The notes under the pieces were generated by a model. It worked only from the letters and a program-made list of their open reading frames with translations, did not search any database and had not been told where the DNA came from. Shown here piece by piece: positions 1 through 7,185 of a stretch of 64,000 nt of DNA. Made by a program: the position numbers and the translations under genes. Source of the DNA: Marinomonas pollencensis. GTDB lineage: Bacteria; Pseudomonadota; Gammaproteobacteria; Pseudomonadales; Marinomonadaceae. The stretch covers positions 124,001 through 188,000 of the forward strand of contig NZ_QUNG01000001.1 in the NCBI RefSeq assembly GCF_003387375.1, given 5' to 3'. Position 1 is the stretch's first letter. Each line of letters opens with the position of its first letter.

Positions 1-41
1 TAGGCGGCAACGAAAAAATCTTCTGGATTGATCTGTTTCAT
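1..41 (-). CDS. 5' end of an unidentified protein (cut by window edge)
   Basis: An ATG on the minus strand at 41-39 overlaps the TAA stop of the upstream glyoxalase-fold gene (TAATG overlap), and the frame stays open to the window edge. The visible residues read MKQINPEDFFVAA. The overlap suggests translational coupling with the upstream gene. Too little is visible to name a family. Confidence 0.5.
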   Translation of the reverse strand, partial: MKQINPEDFFVAA

Positions 42-430
42 TATTGAGGAATTCCTTGTATTTCAAGTATGAGGTTTTCAGGGGCGCGAACGAAGATCTG
101 CTTAACAGGGGAATCAGGTACGGCAGCGATCGAATGCGCCAGCCCCATGCGCTCAACTCGCGCCAAGACTTCCTGATAGTCATCACAGAAAAAACTCACG
201 TGATGAACAATGTTTTGCTCTGCATATAGCAACGAATCTTGCTCTACGCCCCGCCTCATGGGTTGGCCAAAAATATGGATAACGTCTTTATCACCGGCAA
301 ACAGAAAATAGCCTTTAAAATTTAACTGAGAACGCTTGCCCACTTTCAGCCCTAATAACTCGACTAAGAAATCTCTCATGACTTCTGGGTGTTTTGCGCT
401 TAATGAAAGATGGTCAAATCGGATATTCAT
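41..430 (-). CDS. VOC/glyoxalase-fold protein
   Basis: This 129-residue protein is a single vicinal-oxygen-chelate domain of normal length. Likely metal ligands are His7 (FDHLSL), His52 (IHIF), His76 or His77 (VHHVSFF) and Glu123 (ILEIQG), placed at the ends of the beta-alpha-beta-beta-beta units as in glyoxalase I-like and ring-cleavage enzymes. The substrate cannot be told from sequence. A TAATG overlap with the partial gene at the window edge suggests an operon. A lyase, dioxygenase or resistance-type VOC protein are all possible; the fold is secure, the reaction is not. Confidence 0.75.
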   Translation of the reverse strand: MNIRFDHLSLSAKHPEVMRDFLVELLGLKVGKRSQLNFKGYFLFAGDKDVIHIFGQPMRRGVEQDSLLYAEQNIVHHVSFFCDDYQEVLARVERMGLAHSIAAVPDSPVKQIFVRAPENLILEIQGIPQ

Positions 431-710
431 GAGTAATACCTAACATCTTACTTCACGTTTAATGGGGATTAGAAAAGCGACGGGCGTCCGATAGGAAGAA
501 AAAGCGCTATTGCGCATGCTGTAAAAATAACAAGAAGGACACCGGTAAAGCCGTTATAACCATGAAAAGTCACTGCGATAGCAACGTCCCATAATGATAT
601 CGGCTTACCGACAGGGTTAATACAAGCTCGCGTTTGAATCATTCCCTAATAAAATTAGAGAATCCCCCGCAACGCGACCTGATAGGAGGTATCGTGCCGA
701 GAATAGCCCT

Positions 711-1967
711 CTACTGGCTCGTGTTGCGGACCATTAAAGTATAGTTCTTTGTCATCACCAAATCGGCAGCATTCTCAGACGCCATTTCATATTCAGCAGG
801 TGTGCCCGATTTAGGATCACTTCGCTGAGCACCAGCGCCATGCCAGTCATAGTAGGTTGTAGCAGAGGAGTTTTTCTTACTAAAAGCCTTGCCAAACGAG
901 ATGTAATCCGCTGAATATTTAAAATCTCCCTGCGTAGTGCTTGACCACACCCACATAGGGTCGGCGACGGTATTTTTACTACTCAAGGTGAAGAACCTGG
1001 TATCTATCGCAGGCCAATCACCCACCTGCCCACCATATTCGACAATGCTTTGCAGCTCTTTAATATTTGGCAAACGCCAATCCGAATACCCAGCAAAGGT
1101 TGAATTCTCAGCATAAGACAAAGCATCTTGCCAGTTTCTACGGTTGCCATCATCGGCTTGTTGCCACATTAACCCGGTTGCTTCATCGGTCACTGTACCG
1201 TCTTGATTATCGACAAAATGGTTAACCCCGTAGACATTCTCTTCACCGCGCACACAGCGAACAAAATTGCCCGGAGCAAAAACGCCCTGCTTCTTGCTAG
1301 CAAATTCATAACCTGTTTCATAACCTTTGATATGACCATCGGCAAAATTAAAGCCAAACGCGGCATCCACATTCTGGGTATCATGCAAAGGCCCTAAGGT
1401 ATACTTGGTAATGGACCAGTACTGCCCGATGTAAGCCATTCTTTTATCGTATTGAAAATCAAAATACTGAGTATCAATATAAGGCGTATTTTTCGTTTCA
1501 TCCCGAGGGTCAACAATTTCACCATTAAAATCAGCAATAGAATAAAGCTCTTTGATTCTTGGTAAACGCCAATCTGAGTAACCCGCCACATTCAAACTGC
1601 CACAGTACGCAATCGCGCCTTCATAAGAATGATGTTTAAAATCTGGGGTTTGCTGCCAGATTAAGCCCGTGTTGTTGTCGGTTACCGTTTTATCGCCATT
1701 ATCTGTAAAAGAGTTTTGGATACCTTGGTATTGAGCATCTTGACCATAAAGCTTGCTACCCACCACAGGACACGTTATTGCATCGCCATCATTGTCATAA
1801 CAAGCATCTTGTCCGGTATCGGTTAACACATATTTTACCGCTGGCGTCGAGTTCACAGATGCAGCCTCAGACGCTGCCGCCCCATTGCCAACAAAGTAGC
1901 TGCAGCCAGACAACAAACCTAAAGCAACAGAAAAAGGAATAATGGCTAAGCGCCTATTAGTAAGCAT
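711..1967 (-). CDS. DUF1566 lipoprotein with two repeats
   Basis: The 418-residue protein starts with a lipoprotein signal whose lipobox ends LLSGC, putting the lipidated cysteine at residue 22, so it is probably membrane anchored outside the cytoplasm. Two copies of the DUF1566 (Lcl C-terminal) unit follow: an FxDNxDxTVTDxxTGLxWQQ stretch recurs near residues 86 and 250, each followed by GYSDWRLPxIKEL. DUF1566 domains are common in secreted proteins of aquatic bacteria and have no firm function; a carbohydrate- or surface-binding role is a guess. It stands alone on the minus strand, divergent from msrA. Confidence 0.8.
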   Translation of the reverse strand: MLTNRRLAIIPFSVALGLLSGCSYFVGNGAAASEAASVNSTPAVKYVLTDTGQDACYDNDGDAITCPVVGSKLYGQDAQYQGIQNSFTDNGDKTVTDNNTGLIWQQTPDFKHHSYEGAIAYCGSLNVAGYSDWRLPRIKELYSIADFNGEIVDPRDETKNTPYIDTQYFDFQYDKRMAYIGQYWSITKYTLGPLHDTQNVDAAFGFNFADGHIKGYETGYEFASKKQGVFAPGNFVRCVRGEENVYGVNHFVDNQDGTVTDEATGLMWQQADDGNRRNWQDALSYAENSTFAGYSDWRLPNIKELQSIVEYGGQVGDWPAIDTRFFTLSSKNTVADPMWVWSSTTQGDFKYSADYISFGKAFSKKNSSATTYYDWHGAGAQRSDPKSGTPAEYEMASENAADLVMTKNYTLMVRNTSQ

Positions 1968-2202
1968 GGAAATACCCTAAATAAATTTGTCTAGAAAACG
2001 GCAAAGATACCGCCAATAATAGTATTGAATATGGAGAAAAAGAAAAAGCCTAATACATGGCTAATAAAACGGCTTACATCTGCGTATGCGAAACATTAAA
2101 AAGCACTATTTTCATACAAGCCTGATTTCACTGTAATAAGCCTCCTCCCTGCTACGTCTAAAGACAATACCACTAGAAACTTGAACAAATGAGGTCTTTA
2201 TT

Positions 2203-2829
2203 ATGACAATAACAAAGCGGCTAAGAACAATAATCGGGCTTGGGGCACTCACTGGTACTGTTTTTTACATGAGCGCCGCCACTGCTGACACACAAACCAT
2301 GATAGTCGCTGGCGGTTGTTTTTGGTGTGTGGAATCGGACTTCGAAAAAGTGCCTGGTGTACTAGAGGTAGAGTCTGGCTATATTGGTGGTCACACAAAA
2401 AACCCAACCTATGGCCAAGTGTCAGGCAAACAAACAGGCCACTTTGAAGCCGTTATAATCAAATACGACGATACTCAAGTCTCCCTTGCAAGCCTATCCG
2501 ACTACTTCTGGAAAACCATCGACCCAACAGATCCAAACGGCCAATTTTGTGACAAAGGTGCTCCCTATAAAACCGCCATGTTTTATCAAAACGAAGAGCA
2601 AAAAGCCGTGTTCGATACTGCCTTAAAAAATGTCGAAGCCAACAAACCTTTTAACGCCAAAATAGTCACCGAAATACTGCCCGCTACGACCTTTTACCCC
2701 GCGGAAGAATACCACCAGGATTACTACAAAAAGAATCCGTTTCGTTACCGCTTTTACCGCAGCAGCTGTGGCCGAGATAACAAAATAGAAAGCCTCTGGG
2801 GCGACGTCGCCAGCAAGGCTTATCATTAA
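2203..2829 (+). CDS. msrA: Peptide-methionine (S)-S-oxide reductase MsrA, exported form
   Basis: MsrA reduces methionine-S-sulfoxide in oxidised proteins. The active-site GCFWC motif is at residues 38-42 (catalytic Cys39). Cys189 in SSCGRDNKIESLWG is a likely resolving cysteine. Residues 1-29 look like a Sec signal peptide ending in ATA, so this copy should act in the periplasm. Length (208 residues) fits MsrA plus a signal peptide. It is the last ordinary gene before the accessory region, and the only redox-repair gene nearby. Confidence 0.93.
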   Translation: MTITKRLRTIIGLGALTGTVFYMSAATADTQTMIVAGGCFWCVESDFEKVPGVLEVESGYIGGHTKNPTYGQVSGKQTGHFEAVIIKYDDTQVSLASLSDYFWKTIDPTDPNGQFCDKGAPYKTAMFYQNEEQKAVFDTALKNVEANKPFNAKIVTEILPATTFYPAEEYHQDYYKKNPFRYRFYRSSCGRDNKIESLWGDVASKAYH

Positions 2830-2852
2830 AAAAATCATTAACAGCCGCCGTG

Positions 2853-3033
2853 TTTAAAGGGACTTGACCTCGGCGAGCAACCACTTAACTTGCTAGCATC
2901 CAGCTCAATCGGTATTTTTCTTCGAAACTAATTGTGCCTGTCCTGTTGACGGATTTAGGGGTCATTTCCCATTAAAATCCCACCGAATTGGTAACATCTA
3001 AAATCACTGCCTTTAAAGGGACTTGACCCCGGC
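2853..3033. repeat. Pair of direct repeats (TTTAAAGGGACTTGACC)
   Basis: Copies at 2853-2874 and 3012-3033 match at 21 of 22 positions, differing only by T or C before the final CGGC. They bracket one TGCCTGTCCT element. They may be ends of a decayed mobile element or short dispersed repeats; no transposase is visible. Confidence 0.6.
2935..2944 (+). repeat. TGCCTGTCCT element, left-flank copy
   Basis: This exact 10-mer recurs at 7487, 7561, 7579, 7597 and 7708 on the far side of the cassette array, with a one-mismatch form at 7279. It does not occur within the cassette genes as far as I could read. It resembles REP-like dispersed repeats, which is an inference. Confidence 0.5.
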
Positions 3034-3280
3034 TCGCGTTGATTACTATCTCAACACAAAAACGGGACTCTAATGGCCAACATTAAGGCGGCTAGGTAGA
3101 CAATTCATGATAGAAAAAAACAATAAGCAGAAAGGTTATTTTTAAACGAATCTATTGCTTGCTCATATAGCCATTTTGAATGGCTATCTTTTGCGTGCTT
3201 ACACTGGAATAAAATAAAAAATGGCTTTAAGATCAATGACTAATGATTCACAGTACTGAGATAAGAGGCTGGGGATAAAA

Positions 3281-3418
3281 GTGTAAGCGCGTATGCTCGT
3301 TTAGCCGGTTGTTAATTTTGTGGTTAGCTTTATAAAACCATTAAAAATCAGTTAATTATAGAGATATTCAGAGTTTTTAAAAGTGCAAACGAGCATACCT
3401 ACTAATAAAATGTTATAC
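3281..3418 (+). other. Inverted-repeat site at the array's left end (possible degenerate attC)
   Basis: GTATGCTCGTTT at 3291-3302 and AAACGAGCATAC at 3387-3398 are perfect 12-bp inverted repeats. The segment ends with GTTATAC at 3412-3418, a good match to the attC R' core where cassettes are cut (G|TT). The expected partner core, GTATAAC, appears only as GTGTAAG at 3281-3287. A large (about 138 bp) degraded attC is the best reading; a remnant of attI or an unrelated hairpin are alternatives. Confidence 0.4.
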
Positions 3419-3444
3419 GCCTAATCATATATTGGAGTATCTAA

Positions 3445-3795
3445 GTGAATAGTGAAAATTTTAATAAATGTAGAGAATTTTTAGAAAAATCTCTCGAAAG
3501 TTCACCAGAAAATAATGAGCTGCTAAATGCATATGTTAAGTTGCTTGAACTCAAAAGCAAATATGATACTGAAACGGACAAAGCTCTAATAGAAAAAGAA
3601 ATAAGGGAGTCTGAAGTTCAGGCAAATTATCAAACAGCCGTACATACTAATAATACAAATTATAATACAGCATCAAATAAAAATTTTGCCGAAAGCTATC
3701 GTCACGACCAAACACAGATGCATGGTACTGTTCAAACGGCTATGAATACGGGGTATTATCTACAACAGCCATTACCAAATAACCGTACTTATTAG
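3445..3795 (+). CDS. Helical protein with Asn/Gln/Thr-rich tail, cassette gene 1
   Basis: This 116-residue protein starts at GTG 3445, 8 bases after a GGAG ribosome site at 3433-3436. Residues 1-65 look helical and charged (helical-repeat-like, with regularly spaced Leu and Glu). Residues 66-116 are rich in Asn, Gln, Thr and Tyr and probably disordered, including TNNTNYNTASNKN. I recognise no family. It opens a three-gene cassette, directly upstream of two genes whose products carry a similar S/N-T-N motif. Base composition is clearly more AT-rich than the flanking housekeeping genes, consistent with acquisition by transfer. Confidence 0.65.
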   Translation: MNSENFNKCREFLEKSLESSPENNELLNAYVKLLELKSKYDTETDKALIEKEIRESEVQANYQTAVHTNNTNYNTASNKNFAESYRHDQTQMHGTVQTAMNTGYYLQQPLPNNRTY

Positions 3796-3801
3796 TACAG
3801 T

Positions 3802-3829
3802 GTATAACAAGTTGCTTAAACGGTTAAGA
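3802..3829 (+). other. Collapsed attC remnant
   Basis: GTATAAC (3802-3808) is followed by AAGTTGCTTAAACG and then GTTAAGA (3823-3829), with the central hairpin missing. The first core is the exact complement of the GTTATAC at 3412. This looks like an attC that lost its middle, fusing two former cassettes into one. Confidence 0.4.
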
Positions 3830-3835
3830 GGTATT

Positions 3836-4012
3836 ATGAATTGGTTAATAGAAAATAAAGAATGGATTTTTAGTGGTGTCGGTGTGTCTGTAATTATCTT
3901 TATTCTATCAGTCTTAAGAAAAAACTCTGACTCCAAACAAGTACAGAAGTCGGGGGCTAATTCTACTAACTATCAAGCCGGTGGTGATATAAAAATCGGT
4001 GAAAAAAAATGA
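3836..4012 (+). CDS. Small single-pass membrane protein with STNxQ motif
   Basis: The 58-residue protein is assigned to ATG 3836, preceded by AAGAGG at 3826-3831; an upstream in-frame start at 3800 would lie within the attC core and is less likely. Residues 10-27 form one hydrophobic helix, with a basic segment after it. The cytoplasmic-looking tail ends with SGANSTNYQAGGDIKIG (39-55). It overlaps the next gene by 4 bp (ATGA), so the two products are probably made together. No named family is recognised. A membrane anchor or effector held near a sensor is a reasonable inference. Confidence 0.7.
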   Translation: MNWLIENKEWIFSGVGVSVIIFILSVLRKNSDSKQVQKSGANSTNYQAGGDIKIGEKK

Positions 4013-5079
4013 TAAATGATAAAGTTCAAAAGCAGCAAGGTGGAGATTCATCTACAAATCTTCAAGGTCAGTCTATTGTAATAAATCAAGGTATCAGTTA
4101 TTCGGATGCGCGAGATATTGCTTTGGATGTGTACATGTCGAATTTTGTACAGCTTTCGCAAGATGCTGCAGAAGTAGCAAGAAATAGAGCTGAAGAGCTA
4201 ACAGATAACTTTCTGGAAGAATTAAAAGAAAAAAATGAAGCTGCTATTAGCGAAATGAAGCAACCCGCGATGCAGGCTGCATTATATGAGGCTCAAAAGC
4301 AGTATGCGAAATCAGGCGATGAAAAACTAGAGTTTATGCTGGTTGATATTTTAGTACAAAGAGCATCGACACCTGAACGTAATACTAAACAAATTGTGCT
4401 TGATGAGGCCCTTGAAGTTGTTAGTAAATTAACTAATGAACAGCTAAATATTCTATCTTTAAATTTTGCTTTAACTCGGCTTTCCCGTCCAAGTGTTACT
4501 AATTTAGAGAAACTAATAAACTATATAAATGAAGAGTTGTTGGTGTTTGTAGATTCCAGTGTGGAATACCATCACTCATGGTTTGAGCATCTAGCTTATA
4601 GTGGTTGCGTTACACTTATGGATAGCTCTTATTACAAGAGTATACCTGAGCTTATATTGGGGAATTATCCAGCAATGTTTCAGAAAGGGTTTGATGACAA
4701 AGAGTTTGAAAAAATCGTTAGTAAATCTATGTCTGAATTTGAACCCTTACTGATGCGAAGCTTTCATGCAGTAAACTTTTTTCAATTTAATTCAATGGAT
4801 GAAAGCATACTTGAAAATAAAGCGGAAGGGTTGGGGATAGACAACGAAGACATTAAAAGGTTAAAGAGCTGTTTCAATACATACCTCATGAAGCATGGTG
4901 AAGTTAGAAAATGGTTATTAGAAAAAGTTCCTGAGTTTGATATTTTATTTAAAAGATGGGGTGGTAGGGAACAGCTGTCAAAAATTAAGCTAACAACTGT
5001 TGGCGTTGCATTAGCTCAGGCAAATTACAAACAAAAAGTTAAAACTATAAACTTTGACCTTGGAGTATGGGTGAAATAA
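4009..5079 (+). CDS. 356-residue soluble protein, partner of the small membrane protein
   Basis: The N-terminus carries QQGGDSSTNLQGQSIVIN (9-26), matching the small upstream protein in the pattern STN-x-Q-x(3-4)-I-x-I. Residues 30-120 are helical and acidic, probably coiled coil, followed by a mixed alpha domain to the C-terminus. It resembles an uncharacterised family that I recall as LPO_1073/Vpar_1526; this needs a database check. No catalytic motif is visible. Translational coupling with the membrane protein (ATGA overlap) points to a two-component unit. In other bacterial systems such Asn/Gln/Gly-rich segments occur on proteins that assemble by beta-type self-association, so signalling between the two is a hypothesis. 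Confidence 0.7.
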   Translation: MINDKVQKQQGGDSSTNLQGQSIVINQGISYSDARDIALDVYMSNFVQLSQDAAEVARNRAEELTDNFLEELKEKNEAAISEMKQPAMQAALYEAQKQYAKSGDEKLEFMLVDILVQRASTPERNTKQIVLDEALEVVSKLTNEQLNILSLNFALTRLSRPSVTNLEKLINYINEELLVFVDSSVEYHHSWFEHLAYSGCVTLMDSSYYKSIPELILGNYPAMFQKGFDDKEFEKIVSKSMSEFEPLLMRSFHAVNFFQFNSMDESILENKAEGLGIDNEDIKRLKSCFNTYLMKHGEVRKWLLEKVPEFDILFKRWGGREQLSKIKLTTVGVALAQANYKQKVKTINFDLGVWVK

Positions 5080-5081
5080 TC

Positions 5082-5129
5082 GTATAACAAGGAAAACAAG
5101 CAGACGCGCATAGGTTGGCATCGTTATAT
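5082..5129 (+). other. Short, degenerate attC site
   Basis: GTATAAC (5082-5088) and GTTATAT (5123-5129) bound a 48-bp segment between the three-gene cassette and the Abi-like gene. The expected inner L-box pairing is poor, so the site may be partly deleted. Its position and end sequences support the call. Confidence 0.5.
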
Positions 5130-5150
5130 TTTTCATAGGAAGTTTTTATT

Positions 5151-5906
5151 TTGCAAGGATTAGAGCATTTAGAAAACCAGCTAGATAAAGTCGAGTACCT
5201 TCAGAACCTACTAGTTGCCAGAGCTACTGGTGGTGATGCAAATGATGGGCACTATCAAATCATCAGGCAGGAAATATTAGACTCTCCTGTTGTTTCGGAG
5301 ATGATGCCTCGTTGGATAAAGACAAACAGAAACTTGTCTCAGTTCTGGGAGTTTATAAAGGCAAAGTTTCCTAGTTACGCAGAACGTAGGCGATTCATAT
5401 GGGATTCTTTTAATCCTATATTAGAATTTGTCGAAAGTGGCTTAGACCATCCGGCAAAGAAAACTATTGATGAAGTTCTAAGTAATTTCGATTCAGAGAG
5501 TATTCATTTTGCGTGGGCAAAGGCTCTTGAACGAAAAGCATCAGACCCAGAGGGGGCAATCACTATCTCAAGGTCAATGTTAGAAAGTGTTTGTAAGCAC
5601 ATTCTGGATGATAAAGGAATAAGCTATAACTCTTCTTCAATTGAACTGTCTGAACTCTATAAAATGACGGCTAAAGAATTAAACCTAGCCCCCGAACAGC
5701 ATACTGAACAAATATTCAAACAGATTCTTGGGGGATGCTCTGGTATCGTTAATGGTCTCGGAACACTTAGAAATAAATTAGGCGACGCCCACGGACAAGG
5801 TAGATTAGCAGTAAAACCCCAAGCTCGTCATGCAGAGCTGGCTGTAAATTTAGCTGGTTCAATGGCTCTATTCCTAATCTCAACGTATGCCAGTAAAAAA
5901 ATATAA
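5151..5906 (+). CDS. Abortive-infection C-terminal (Abi_C-like) protein
   Basis: The 251-residue protein is assigned to TTG 5151, 8 bases after AGGAAG (5137-5142). The C-terminal half (about 125-245) has the features of the abortive-infection C-terminal domain: SRSMLESVCKHIL (140-152), then QILGGCSGIVNGLGTLRN and GDAHG (to 215). The segment RNKLGDAH (207-214) fits the HEPN RX4-6H ribonuclease pattern with Asn after Arg, so RNA cleavage is a plausible activity. The N-terminal 110 residues, mostly helical, may sense the trigger. The stop codon overlaps the following attC core, showing that it is a single-gene cassette. Family assignment is by motif reading only. Confidence 0.75.
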   Translation: MQGLEHLENQLDKVEYLQNLLVARATGGDANDGHYQIIRQEILDSPVVSEMMPRWIKTNRNLSQFWEFIKAKFPSYAERRRFIWDSFNPILEFVESGLDHPAKKTIDEVLSNFDSESIHFAWAKALERKASDPEGAITISRSMLESVCKHILDDKGISYNSSSIELSELYKMTAKELNLAPEQHTEQIFKQILGGCSGIVNGLGTLRNKLGDAHGQGRLAVKPQARHAELAVNLAGSMALFLISTYASKKI

Positions 5907-6007
5907 CAAACCACTTAAGGCACTCGCGGTGACGCTAACACATGGGCTGCGTCACTTTGCTCCTAATTTTAGCCCATGTATTATCACCCCTTAGTGGGAA
6001 GTTAGGA
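5901..6007 (+). other. attC recombination site
   Basis: This is the best-formed site. R'' is ATATAAC (5901-5907) and R' is GTTAGGA (6001-6007). After a 5-base unpaired spacer on each side (AAACC and GGGAA), ACTTAAGG pairs with CCTTAGT leaving one extrahelical T, the hallmark of attC strand choice. Inside, ACATGGGCT (5940-5948) pairs with AGCCCATGT (5971-5979). Confidence 0.8.
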
Positions 6008-6045
6008 AGTTCATCAGCTTCGATTCGTGATAGTAGTTAAGAAAT

Positions 6046-6279
6046 ATGAAAGGTTTACTCAATAAAGTTACTGAGAAGTTGTTCAGCATATCCTTGGCCG
6101 TTATGTTAATTAGCATGATGGTAACGGTTATTACTGTAGTGCCTGCACTGCTGCTTACGGCATTTTTTCCTAGTTTTGGTGAGGCCTTATTTAAAATAAC
6201 GTCGTGGTCTAGCTGGTGTTGGTTATGGTCAATGTTGCCTACTGGTATATTTGGCGTGTTTCAAGATTTCTTTGAATAA
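6046..6279 (+). CDS. Small hydrophobic membrane protein, cassette gene
   Basis: The 77-residue protein has a basic, helical N-terminus (1-12), one long hydrophobic stretch (13-41) and a second Trp-rich hydrophobic segment (52-72), so two membrane passes are likely. I do not recognise a family. No strong ribosome site precedes the ATG, and the nearest purine run is AAGAAAT at 6040-6046. It occupies a cassette alone. Small membrane proteins in cassettes may be toxins, holin-like proteins or transport modulators; none is supported specifically. Confidence 0.6.
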   Translation: MKGLLNKVTEKLFSISLAVMLISMMVTVITVVPALLLTAFFPSFGEALFKITSWSSWCWLWSMLPTGIFGVFQDFFE

Positions 6280-6317
6280 ATAATAGAGCATAAGTATGGA
6301 GTCGGTAGAAATACCCT

Positions 6318-6373
6318 TCCTAACAAGCAAAGGCAAACTGGACGGCTTCGCACCCCTGCTTTGAGCGTTATGC
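6318..6373 (+). other. attC recombination site (short type)
   Basis: R'' is TCCTAAC (6318-6324) and R' is GTTATGC (6367-6373). After unpaired spacers, CAAAGGCA pairs with TGCTTTG leaving one extrahelical G. The 56-bp length fits the smallest attC class. A second core-like string, GCATAAG, lies upstream near 6289. Confidence 0.75.
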
Positions 6374-6417
6374 CTCTTTCGTCATCCGCAAGGCTCAATA
6401 TATAAATAAGGATATTA

Positions 6418-7185
6418 ATGGATTTTTTACAGTTCGACTTAGGAAACCTCAAACGGGGTGAGATTGTTGAAGTAACACTAACAAGTGGTGCCAATGTAAG
6501 GTTAATGACTAGTTCAGAGTTTAATAATTACAAAAACGGAAGAAAGCATAGATTCATTGGTGGGCTAGCTAAAAGATCACCTGTAAACCTTCAAGTAACA
6601 AGTTCAGGTCGATGGTACGTTGCTGTGGATATGCAAGGGCTTCGAGGCTCAACAAAAGCATCAGTGAGAACACTTCCAGGAATGTTACCTGAAATACAAG
6701 AACGACCATTATCAGAAGTGCCCAGCCTAGTTAGGGATAATGTTCCTCCCCCTCTTGAGTCTGGTGGTGAAACTCACGATGTATTCATATCTCATGCATC
6801 CGAAGATAAAGATGATTTAGTTCGCCCTTTGGCAAATGCGCTAATTGCCAAAGGTTTAAATGTTTGGTTTGATGAAATGACACTTAGAATTGGTGATAGT
6901 CTAAGGCAGAAAATTGATAAAGGGCTAGCTAATAGCCGTGTAGGTTTAGTGGTTTTATCTCCATCCTTTATTAAAAAAGGTTGGACTAACTACGAACTTG
7001 ATGGAATTGTCACAAGAACAGTATCAGGTGAACAGGTTCTTTTGCCTATTTGGCACAATATTACCAAACAACAAGTTGTTGATTTTAGTCCGTCTTTAGC
7101 TGACAAAGTGGCTCGTAGTACAGCAACTCATACAATAGATGAAATCGCTGATGAGATATATGAGCTTCTCGAGTCTAAGGCATAA
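6418..7185 (+). CDS. DUF1883-TIR domain protein (probable NADase effector)
   Basis: The 255-residue protein starts at ATG 6418 after AAGGA (6408-6412). Residues 1-85 match the DUF1883 beta-rich domain (FDLGNLKRGEIVEVTL, then SSGRWYVAVDMQGL). A linker leads to a TIR domain (119-253) with box 1 DVFISHASEDKD (121-132) and the WxxxE motif at Trp189-Glu193 in GWTNYELDG, matching the catalytic Glu helix of NAD-cleaving TIR proteins such as SARM1. Known bacterial TIR proteins deplete NAD or make signal molecules during phage defence. DUF1883 may be the sensor half. The gene forms its own cassette; its stop overlaps the next attC core. Confidence 0.88.
   Translation: MDFLQFDLGNLKRGEIVEVTLTSGANVRLMTSSEFNNYKNGRKHRFIGGLAKRSPVNLQVTSSGRWYVAVDMQGLRGSTKASVRTLPGMLPEIQERPLSEVPSLVRDNVPPPLESGGETHDVFISHASEDKDDLVRPLANALIAKGLNVWFDEMTLRIGDSLRQKIDKGLANSRVGLVVLSPSFIKKGWTNYELDGIVTRTVSGEQVLLPIWHNITKQQVVDFSPSLADKVARSTATHTIDEIADEIYELLESKA

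Larger units (their letters stand above)
2830..3411. other. Gene-free, repeat-bearing left flank of the cassette array
   Basis: No convincing gene lies here. It holds two near-identical TTTAAAGGGACTTGACC direct repeats, one TGCCTGTCCT element, a 9-bp stem (ATAGCCATT at 3167-3175 with AATGGCTAT at 3179-3187, TTG loop) and a 12-bp inverted repeat just before the first cassette. After about 3060 the sequence becomes AT-rich. No integrase gene or clear attI is present. Confidence 0.6.

Noticed and set aside
44-229. Small + strand open frame at the window start
   Set aside because: It is antisense to the glyoxalase-fold gene, which has clear metal-ligand motifs; no ribosome site or family signal.
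3281-3418. Interpreting this segment as a canonical attI site with an integrase nearby
   Set aside because: No integrase gene or IntI-binding direct repeats are seen between msrA and the first cassette; only a degenerate inverted-repeat site is supported.
3800-3835. Upstream start for the 58-residue membrane protein
   Set aside because: It would place the start inside the attC core; ATG 3836 with AAGAGG upstream and the membrane helix near the N-terminus fits better.
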